Source of the DNA: Halalkaliarchaeum sp036625675
GTDB taxonomy: Archaea > Halobacteriota > Halobacteria > Halobacteriales > Haloferacaceae
Direction: 5' to 3'
DNA: 10,709 bases
NCBI GenBank assembly: GCA_036625675.1
Contig: JAZKTH010000080.1
Location: 1-10,709, forward strand
Shown here: piece after piece, positions 5,407 to 10,709 of the stretch
Layout: each line of letters starts with the position of its first letter
Position numbering within the stretch: position 1 is the first letter of the stretch
The notes under the pieces: model-generated
What the model saw: the letters and a program-made list of their open reading frames with translations, nothing else
Databases searched by the model: none
Told to the model about the DNA's origin: nothing
Made by a program: the position numbers and the translations under genes

Positions 5407-6582
5407 GTGACCGAGGACAGCCACGCTGCGGGGGGATCCGACGCGGGCGACGCCGACGAGCCCGTGCTCCGCCGGGCCGGAGAGGCCGCCGCACAGCTAC
5501 GGGAGACGTACGACGAGGTTCGGGCGGTCGAGCGCCGTATCCACGACGAGGGGGAGGAGCGCGTGGAGGCGGCCGCCGACGCGTTCCGCCGGGCCCACCG
5601 GGTACTCGACCGGTACGAGGACGACGCCACCGGGACCGGGGACTTCGGCGCGTACGTCTCCTTCCGGAGCGAGTTCGAGGCAGCCACCGATGTCGACGAC
5701 GGCGCCCCGGCGGCCGACGCGTTCGAGGCGGCGGCGGAGGCCGTCGACAAGCGCCGGCTCTCCGGGACGGACTTCGAGGCGGCCAGGGAGGAGCTGTCCA
5801 CCGCGAGGGAGTACGTGGACCTGCTGGAGGAGCGCGAGGACGCCATCGAGGAGTACCGCGCCGCCCGGCGAAACGCCACGGAGGAGCTGGCGACCCTCGA
5901 GGACCGGATCGCCGAGCTCGAGCGCGTCGCCGACTTCGACGACGTCGACCCGAACGCGCCGATCGACCGGCTCCGGGAGCCGGTCGAGGCGTACAACGAC
6001 GCCGTTCGGGAGGCGTTCGGGTCCTTCGAGCGGGAGGCGAGCGCGCGGGAGCTGTTCGCGTTCCTGGAGCGAACCGAACGGTATCCGCTGGTCGACGTCG
6101 ACCAGCCGCCGCGGGAGCTGCGGGAGTACGTCGAGGAGGCGGCCGCCGGCGAGGAGCCACTCCCGACGCTGCTCGAGTACGTCGACTACTCCCGGTCGAA
6201 GCTCGAACACTACGTCGAGGACCCCGGGGCGCTCCGCACCGCGGTCGCCGTCCACCGGACGTACCTCGACCGGCTCGACGCCGAACCGCTGACGGTCGCC
6301 TGGCCCCCGCCGCCGGCCGCCGAGCTCCGATACCGCATCGGGGAGCTGATCCCGGTGGTCGACCGGCTCGGCGCCGAGGAACCGATCGTCCGGCTTCGGG
6401 AGATCAGGTCGCTCACCCGGGAGGAGGCGTACCCGGAGCTGCGCCGGGTCGCCCGTGCCCGCGAGGAGCTTTCGGGGGAGCAACTCCGGTTGCTCGAGAC
6501 CGGTGAAATCCACGAACGCCTCTCGGAGGCGCGCGACCGACGGAACCTTCTGGAATCGGTGCTGGCCGAGACGGATCGGTGA
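5407..6582 (+). CDS. Uncharacterised helical/coiled-coil protein encoded with hisI
   Basis: A 391-residue, very acidic protein starting with GTG one base after the hisI stop. Helix-forming heptad-like sequence rich in Glu, Ala, Arg and Leu covers most of residues 20-60 and 105-180, and again near 325-390. The middle holds a less helical segment with RYPLVDVDQPPRELREYVE (about 221-239) and a proline run at WPPPPAAE (299-306). There is no signal peptide, membrane segment, cysteine motif or ATPase loop. The overall look is of an elongated coiled-coil scaffold. I believe it belongs to a haloarchaea-restricted family with a DUF number, possibly DUF7118, but I cannot confirm the number. The tight junction and Shine-Dalgarno at 5394-5399 argue for co-expression with hisI. 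A role in histidine synthesis does not follow from the sequence. Confidence 0.75.
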   Translation: MTEDSHAAGGSDAGDADEPVLRRAGEAAAQLRETYDEVRAVERRIHDEGEERVEAAADAFRRAHRVLDRYEDDATGTGDFGAYVSFRSEFEAATDVDDGAPAADAFEAAAEAVDKRRLSGTDFEAAREELSTAREYVDLLEEREDAIEEYRAARRNATEELATLEDRIAELERVADFDDVDPNAPIDRLREPVEAYNDAVREAFGSFEREASARELFAFLERTERYPLVDVDQPPRELREYVEEAAAGEEPLPTLLEYVDYSRSKLEHYVEDPGALRTAVAVHRTYLDRLDAEPLTVAWPPPPAAELRYRIGELIPVVDRLGAEEPIVRLREIRSLTREEAYPELRRVARAREELSGEQLRLLETGEIHERLSEARDRRNLLESVLAETDR

Positions 6583-6629
6583 GCGCGACCGGGGGAGCCG
6601 GGTTCCGCCTCCGGTCGGATTCCGCCTCC

Positions 6630-6639
6630 AGAACGTTCT
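6630..6639 (+). promoter_or_regulatory. Palindrome at the core-promoter position of the S9 peptidase gene
   Basis: AGAACGTTCT is a perfect 10-bp palindrome, 26-35 nt before the ATG at 6665, exactly where the TATA box should lie. No better TATA box is visible in the 82-bp gap. Just upstream, TTCCGCCTCC occurs twice (6603-6612 and 6620-6629), 17 bp apart. The palindrome could be a poor TATA element, a repressor site covering it, or chance. Confidence 0.4.
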
Positions 6640-6664
6640 TGCCGCCGCCGGTCGACGCGGGGGT

Positions 6665-8911
6665 ATGCAGTCGATCCAGGCGGCCGACTACCACGACATC
6701 GCCAAACCCGCCCAGCCCAGACTCTCCCCCGACGGCGAGCGCGTCGCGTTCGTCCGAAAAGTCCCCGACGACGAGGAATCCTACGAGGCGACGGTGTACG
6801 TCGTTCCGACGGACGGCTCCGCGCCGGCCCGCCGGTTCAGCCTCGCGGAGGGGGTCGACGCCGAGCCGCGCTGGAGCCCCAGCGGCGACCGGCTGGCGTT
6901 CACCTCGACCCGCGGCGCAGACGACGACCGACAGCAGCTGTGGGTGCTCCCGGTCGAGGGGGGCGAGGCCCGGCAGGTGACCGACGTGGTCGGCGGCGTG
7001 CGCGGGATCACCTGGTCCCCCGACGGGAGCCGGATCGCGTTCGTCCAGTCGGTGACCGCCGAGGACCGCGAGGAGGGGCGCGACCGCGGGGTCGAGGAGG
7101 AGTACGAACCGGAGACGCCCGATCCTCGGGTCGTCGATCGGACCGTGTTCCGCTCGATGCAGGAGTACTTCGACGGCAGGCGATCGCACGTGTACGTCGT
7201 CGACGTGAACGAGGAATCCGGCGATGTCGCGGGCGACGATCACGGGAACGGCGACGAACGGGGCGGTGGCGGCGACGACGCGATCACCCCCATCACTCCG
7301 TCGATTGCCGGCGACGCCGACTTCGACGCGCCCGAGTGGGGCGACGCGAGGACGCTGTACTTCACCCAGTCCGTCGGGGAGGATCCCGACGACTCCCTGG
7401 AGTACGGAATTTTGGCCCGCGACACCGAGACCGGGGAGACGCGACGGCTCCACCGCACGACCGGCTGGGGAGCACAGCTCGCGGCGACCGCCGACGGCGC
7501 GGTCGCGTTCGCCCACATCGAGCCGGAACAGGCGACGCTGCAGCAGGTCGACCTCCACGTGATCGACGCCGGACAGGCCGCCGACGCGGACGGGCCCGAG
7601 GACGTCGAAGTCGTGGACGTCACCGCCGGACTGGACCGGACGCTCGGCTACGAGGCGACGCCGCAGTGGGGCCCCGACGACGCGACCCTGTACTTCGCAA
7701 CGCCCGACGAGGGGAAGACCTCGGTCTGGGCAGTTCCGGGCGACGGGAGCGACGACCCGAGCCGGCTGGTTCGGGAGGGGAGCGTCTCGGGAATGGACGT
7801 GGGAGCGTCCCCCGACGTCGACGCCGACGTCGACGGCGACGCCGATGCCGACGTCGACGGCGACGCCGATGCCGACGTCGACGGCGGCGCCGACCAGGTG
7901 GCCGTCGCGGTCGCGATGTCCCAGTGGGACCATCCCGGGGACGTGTTCGCCTCCGTCGGAGGAACGGCGGACGGCGCAGCGACGGCGAGGGAACGCGACC
8001 TCGTCCGCCTGACTGCGCTGAACGAGGCGTACCTCGAGTCGGTGCGCGTTGGCGAGCCCGAACGGCTCGACATCGAGTCCGAACGGGGAGCGGTCGACGG
8101 GTGGGTGCTCACGCCGCCGGAGTTCGACCCCGCGGGGACGTATCCCCTGGCCGTCGAGGTCCACGGCGGCCCCCACGCGATGTGGTCGACGAGCGGGACG
8201 ATGTGGCACGAGTTCCAGACGCTGGCGGCCCGAGGCTACGTCGTCTTCTGGTCGAACCCGCGTGGATCGGCCGGCTACGGCGAGGAGTACATGCAGGCGA
8301 TCGAGCGGGCCTGGGGCGAGGTGACGCTGTCGGACGTGATGGCCGGGGTGCGCGAGGTCGCCGACCGGGAGTACGTCGACGAGGAGAACGTCTTCCTGAC
8401 GGGCGGTTCCTTCGGCGGGTTCATGACCGGCTGGACCGTCGGGCAGACCGACTACTTCCGGGCGGCCGTCTCCCAGCGCGGCGTCTATCACCTCGCGGGG
8501 TTCTACGGTTCGACCGACAACGCGTACAAACTCGTCGAGGGCGACTTCGACACGACGCCGTGGGAGGAGCCGGAGTTCCTGTGGGAGCAGTCGCCCGTCG
8601 GCCACGCCCACGAGGTCGACACCCCCACGCTCGTGATCCACAGCGAGGACGACTACCGGACGCCGATCTCGGACGCGGAGCTGTTCCACCGGATCCTCCG
8701 GAAGAACGACGTCGAGACCCGGTTCGTCAGGTATCCGCGGGAGGGTCACGAACTGTCGCGGTCGGGCGAGCCGGGCCACGTCGTCGACCGGATCGAGCGC
8801 ATCGCGCGCTGGTTCGACGGCTACTCCGATCATCACGACGTCCCGACGGCGCTGGAGCGGGGCCAGGAGGGGCTCTCGGCGGCGGAGAACGAGGAGGACG
8901 AGGAGTCCTGA
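6665..8911 (+). CDS. S9 family peptidase (prolyl oligopeptidase / acylaminoacyl-peptidase type)
   Basis: A 748-residue serine peptidase that would cleave short peptides in the cytoplasm. The N-terminal half is a beta-propeller with PD40/WD40-like blades, visible as repeats of the form PRLSPDGERVAFVR, PRWSPSGDRLAFTS, ITWSPDGSRIAFVQ and PQWGPDDATLYFAT. The C-terminal half is an alpha/beta hydrolase domain with the nucleophile in GGSFGG (Ser582), Asp663 in HSEDDYRTP and His695 in REGHELSR. The catalytic triad is therefore intact, and the spacing fits S9C enzymes. Two low-complexity inserts occur in the propeller half: a Gly/Asp loop (about 183-205) and an eight-residue repeat tract at 387-410. 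There is no signal peptide or membrane segment. The ATG at 6665 begins the conserved MQSIQAADYHDIAKP leader. An in-frame start at 6455 would overlap the previous gene by 128 bp. Confidence 0.93.
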   Translation: MQSIQAADYHDIAKPAQPRLSPDGERVAFVRKVPDDEESYEATVYVVPTDGSAPARRFSLAEGVDAEPRWSPSGDRLAFTSTRGADDDRQQLWVLPVEGGEARQVTDVVGGVRGITWSPDGSRIAFVQSVTAEDREEGRDRGVEEEYEPETPDPRVVDRTVFRSMQEYFDGRRSHVYVVDVNEESGDVAGDDHGNGDERGGGGDDAITPITPSIAGDADFDAPEWGDARTLYFTQSVGEDPDDSLEYGILARDTETGETRRLHRTTGWGAQLAATADGAVAFAHIEPEQATLQQVDLHVIDAGQAADADGPEDVEVVDVTAGLDRTLGYEATPQWGPDDATLYFATPDEGKTSVWAVPGDGSDDPSRLVREGSVSGMDVGASPDVDADVDGDADADVDGDADADVDGGADQVAVAVAMSQWDHPGDVFASVGGTADGAATARERDLVRLTALNEAYLESVRVGEPERLDIESERGAVDGWVLTPPEFDPAGTYPLAVEVHGGPHAMWSTSGTMWHEFQTLAARGYVVFWSNPRGSAGYGEEYMQAIERAWGEVTLSDVMAGVREVADREYVDEENVFLTGGSFGGFMTGWTVGQTDYFRAAVSQRGVYHLAGFYGSTDNAYKLVEGDFDTTPWEEPEFLWEQSPVGHAHEVDTPTLVIHSEDDYRTPISDAELFHRILRKNDVETRFVRYPREGHELSRSGEPGHVVDRIERIARWFDGYSDHHDVPTALERGQEGLSAAENEEDEES
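7823..7894 (+). repeat. 24-bp tandem repeats encoding ADVDGDAD in the S9 peptidase
   Basis: Copies at 7823-7846 and 7847-7870 are identical. A third at 7871-7894 matches 22 of 24 bases. They encode ADVDGDAD units (residues 387-410), preceded by a partial unit from 7814. The tract lies between the propeller and hydrolase domains and preserves the frame. Confidence 0.85.
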
Positions 8912-8942
8912 CGCCGACGGCGACTCGCACCCCATCCCCCAC

Positions 8943-8958
8943 CGCGCCGTCCGGCGCG
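8943..8958. other. GC-rich inverted repeat after the S9 peptidase gene
   Basis: CGCGCCG (8943-8949) and CGGCGCG (8952-8958) are perfect complements separated by two bases. In practice this gives a five- or six-pair stem with a four-base or larger loop, about 30 nt after the S9 stop. It may mark the transcript end, but it has no T-run, which archaeal terminators usually carry. The rest of 8912-9019 shows only the transporter promoter. Confidence 0.3.
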
Positions 8959-8975
8959 CGACAGCGATCCGAATC

Positions 8976-8990
8976 GACCAAAGCTATGTG
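8976..8990 (+). promoter_or_regulatory. Probable core promoter of the MFS transporter
   Basis: GACCAAAGCTATGTG is the AT-richest stretch in the gap and lies 30-44 nt upstream of the ATG at 9020. Its position favours that ATG over the GTG at 8990, which would lie in the promoter itself. Confidence 0.4.
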
Positions 8991-9019
8991 TGTGGTTTGC
9001 CAGCGTCTCGACGACGGAG

Positions 9020-10264
9020 ATGAACGACGACCGAATCGCGGTGGAATCGTACGTCCTGCTGGGCCTGGCCAGCACCGGCTACTTCCTGTTCATGTTTTCG
9101 TGGTTCTCCCTGGCGGCGTACCTCGTTCCGATCATCGAGGAACTGGGGCTCTCCAGCACCCAGGCCGGCGTCGTCACCGGGGCCGTGCAGCTCAGCTACG
9201 TCCCGCTCGCGCTGGTGTCCGGGCTCGTCATCGACCGGCTGGGATCCCGGAGTTCGCTCGGCGCGGGGCTTTTCGTCATCGGCGTGGCCCATCTCCTCCG
9301 CGGGTTCTCGACCGACTTCGCGACCGTCCTGGGGCCGACCCTGCTGCTCGGCGTCGGGGGGACTGCGGTGACGTTCGGGCTGCCGAAGCTGGTGTCGGAC
9401 CTGTTTCCGGCCGATCGCGCCGGGACGATGTCGTCGGTGTACACGGTGGGGGCTACCCTCGGGAGCGCGACGGTCTTCGCGGTCGCGCGTCCGCTCGTCG
9501 ACCCGCTCGTGGGGGGGTGGCGTCCGTTCTTCCTGTACACCGGCGCGTTCGTGATGGGGTTTGCGGTGGCGTGGTCGCTCGCGTCGCGGTACCTGTGGCG
9601 GCGCGTGGAGCTGTTCTCCGAGGGGAGCGACGACCGGAGCTTCTCGCTCGCGTCGGTCCGGGGCGACCTCGGGACCGTGCTCACCCATTACGGGCTGTTG
9701 CTCCTGGTGGTCGTGGGAACGATGCGGCTGTTCATCAGCCACGGCCTGTCGAACTGGCTTCCGGCGATCCTGGAGGCCCGCGGGCTGACGCCGGCGCTGG
9801 CCGGAACGCTGACGAGCCTGTTCGTCCTGGTTCGCGTTCTCGGGATCGTCAGCGTTCCCGTCCTCTCAGACCGGTTCTCGACCCGACGCCTCCCGATCGT
9901 CGCGTGTGGCATCGCGGGGGCCGCGGGGCTGGTGGGACTGACGGTCGCCTCCAGCATCCCGACGATATCCGCCTCGCTGGTCCTGGTGGGCGCGTTCGTC
10001 ATCGGCGGGCTGTCGCCGCTCGTCCGGACGATTCCGATCCAGATGGACGGGATCGGCCCGGGGCTGACCGCGGTGGCGACCGGCCTGATATTCACCGTCG
10101 GCGAGGTCGGCGGGTTCCTCGGCCCGTTCTCGATCGGGTTCGTTCACGGCCTGACCGGAGCCTACGAGCCGGCACTCTGGCTGCTGGCGGCGGCGAGCCT
10201 CGTCGCGGCTCTGGCCGGATACGTCATGGACGAGCCGGCCGAATCCGGCTCGTCCGGGACGTGA
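9020..10264 (+). CDS. Major facilitator superfamily transporter, CynX/NimT-like
   Basis: A 414-residue membrane protein with about 12 hydrophobic segments in two halves, joined by a cytoplasmic loop around RRVELFSEGSDDRSFS. The first half has the MFS motif A after TM2, GLVIDRLGSR (68-77), and the second half has its echo VLSDRFSTRR. The GLPKLVSDLFPADRAGTMSSVYTVG stretch around TM4-TM5 recalls the CynX/NimT (cyanate/nitroimidazole-type anion) branch, but the substrate cannot be assigned. The ATG at 9020 is preferred to GTG 8990 because a promoter-like region covers the latter and no hydrophobic sequence is lost. It is monocistronic in appearance, 108 bp after the S9 gene, and converges on the small minus-strand gene. 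Its last codons form a hairpin. It ends with a short hydrophilic DEPAESGSSGT tail. Confidence 0.88.
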   Translation: MNDDRIAVESYVLLGLASTGYFLFMFSWFSLAAYLVPIIEELGLSSTQAGVVTGAVQLSYVPLALVSGLVIDRLGSRSSLGAGLFVIGVAHLLRGFSTDFATVLGPTLLLGVGGTAVTFGLPKLVSDLFPADRAGTMSSVYTVGATLGSATVFAVARPLVDPLVGGWRPFFLYTGAFVMGFAVAWSLASRYLWRRVELFSEGSDDRSFSLASVRGDLGTVLTHYGLLLLVVVGTMRLFISHGLSNWLPAILEARGLTPALAGTLTSLFVLVRVLGIVSVPVLSDRFSTRRLPIVACGIAGAAGLVGLTVASSIPTISASLVLVGAFVIGGLSPLVRTIPIQMDGIGPGLTAVATGLIFTVGEVGGFLGPFSIGFVHGLTGAYEPALWLLAAASLVAALAGYVMDEPAESGSSGT

Positions 10265-10273
10265 CCGGACGAG
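10230..10273. terminator. Two overlapping hairpins at a convergent gene junction
   Basis: ACGAGCCGG (10230-10238) pairs perfectly with CCGGCTCGT (10245-10253) around six bases. CTCGTCCGG (10249-10257) pairs perfectly with CCGGACGAG (10265-10273) around seven bases that include the transporter's stop codon. The two stems share 10249-10253, so only one can form at a time. They lie between convergent ends (10264 and 10284) and could limit read-through in both directions. A termination role is inferred. No T-run follows, so ordinary archaeal termination is not demonstrated. Confidence 0.4.
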
Positions 10274-10283
10274 GATCGAGAAC

Positions 10284-10592
10284 TCACCACGTTTCGACGA
10301 CGCCGTCGCGAACGTCCTCCCGACAGCCCTCGCAGTCGGGGTGGTCGGGTTCGAAACAGGCCGGGCGGCCGCGCCGGTCCACCGGGACCGTCCGCCGCTC
10401 GGCGTACCGGCGACACACCAGCCTCGCGTCGCCGTTCTCGTCGGTCGGCAGGCCGTAGCGGGCGGCGCCGGTTCGGTCGCGGTCCCCCTCGGTCTCGTCT
10501 CTCCCCTCCCGATACGCGCGCCTGGCCTCCTCGTACCGGCGGCCGAGCTCCCGGAGGCGCTGCCGGAGGACGTGTTTCCACCGCTCGTCCAT
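10284..10592 (-). CDS. Small haloarchaeal protein with four cysteines, function unknown
   Basis: A 102-residue protein with an N-terminal basic/acidic helix (MDERWKHVLRQRLRELGRRY onward, residues 1-35) and a compact C-terminal part holding Cys60, Cys79, Cys87 and Cys90. The last two form DCEGC, with His84 nearby. Four spaced cysteines suggest metal binding, but the pattern is not a standard zinc ribbon. It ends VETW, which I recall as a conserved end in a haloarchaeal family, possibly DUF7091, a number I cannot verify. There is no signal peptide or membrane segment. The ATG at 10592 is chosen because a TTAA-type box lies 24-31 nt upstream. A longer reading to 10634 would run through that promoter. 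Confidence 0.72.
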   Translation of the reverse strand: MDERWKHVLRQRLRELGRRYEEARRAYREGRDETEGDRDRTGAARYGLPTDENGDARLVCRRYAERRTVPVDRRGRPACFEPDHPDCEGCREDVRDGVVETW

Positions 10593-10615
10593 ACGGGGCC
10601 TATCGGCTCGGCGGG

Positions 10616-10623
10616 GGTTAAGT
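10616..10623 (-). promoter_or_regulatory. TATA-like box for the four-cysteine protein gene
   Basis: The minus strand reads ACTTAACC, 24-31 nt before the ATG at 10592, with no Shine-Dalgarno. This is a typical haloarchaeal leaderless spacing. Confidence 0.55.
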
Positions 10624-10709
10624 GGCGCGTCCACGCCGGGGAAACGAGTCCCCCGACTACCTGTAACAGCGCGAGAGTCCCGCCCTTCCCGTGAGGGACG
10701 AGTGTTCCG

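Noticed and set aside
6413..8935. An 840-codon antisense open frame over the S9 peptidase gene
   Set aside because: The product is Arg/Val/Gly-rich with no recognisable domain, and the sense strand encodes a complete S9 enzyme with a full triad. Long antisense frames are common at this GC content.
8986..9050. ATG at 8986 opening a short frame (MCVVC start) before the transporter
   Set aside because: It is in the wrong frame for the transporter, lies in the likely TATA region, and continues as Arg-rich off-frame sequence.
6940..10458. A 1172-codon open frame on the plus strand
   Set aside because: It runs through the S9 and MFS genes in another frame and past their stops. Its product is Arg/Gly-rich low complexity, as expected from an off-frame reading of GC-rich DNA. 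No family motif is visible.
10624..10709. Possible tRNA or small RNA at the right edge (GTCCC/GGGAC pairing)
   Set aside because: Only a five-base stem is visible. No cloverleaf arms or anticodon loop can be formed, and the window ends too soon to judge more.

Overview
The window looks like chromosomal DNA of a halophilic archaeon (class Halobacteria). The evidence is the very GC-rich composition, strongly acidic proteins full of Asp and Glu, short intergenic gaps, start codons about 24-31 nt downstream of TATA-like boxes (leaderless transcripts), and several small proteins of haloarchaeal type. The genus cannot be fixed from the sequence. No rRNA, tRNA, transposase, integrase, CRISPR array or defence system was seen. 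This is a housekeeping stretch, not an island.

Layout. Positions 1-690 (+) hold the 3' part of an aspartoacylase/succinylglutamate desuccinylase-type zinc hydrolase. It converges on a minus-strand P-loop kinase (787-1407), and a two-copy 30-bp tandem repeat (751-810) sits at the junction and supplies the kinase's last codons and stop. Upstream on the minus strand are a DUF5804-type protein (1496-1948) and a 54-residue zinc-ribbon protein (2000-2164), which may be one transcript. Divergent from these, across an 85-bp gap, is mutL (2250-4421), which carries all the motifs of the endonuclease class and a long linker with perfect repeats. An unrecognised 104-residue protein follows (4501-4815). 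A long imperfect inverted repeat lies just after its stop.

Next comes hisI (4989-5405), one base from an uncharacterised helical protein (5407-6582) and probably translationally coupled to it. An S9 (prolyl oligopeptidase family) peptidase (6665-8911) and an MFS transporter of CynX/NimT-like appearance (9020-10264) follow, each with its own likely promoter. The transporter converges on a small cysteine-containing minus-strand protein (10284-10592), with two overlapping, mutually exclusive hairpins at the junction. In positions 10624-10709 I see nothing I can support.

The genes cover unrelated functions: mismatch repair, histidine synthesis, peptide degradation and transport. The only convincing functional links are hisI with its downstream partner and perhaps the zinc-ribbon/DUF5804 pair. 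I did not find a clear new multi-gene system. The best leads are non-coding structures (4817-4896, 10230-10273), the repeat-derived kinase tail, the hisI partner gene, and in-frame acidic repeats in three proteins. All motif and family calls come from reading the sequence without database searches.
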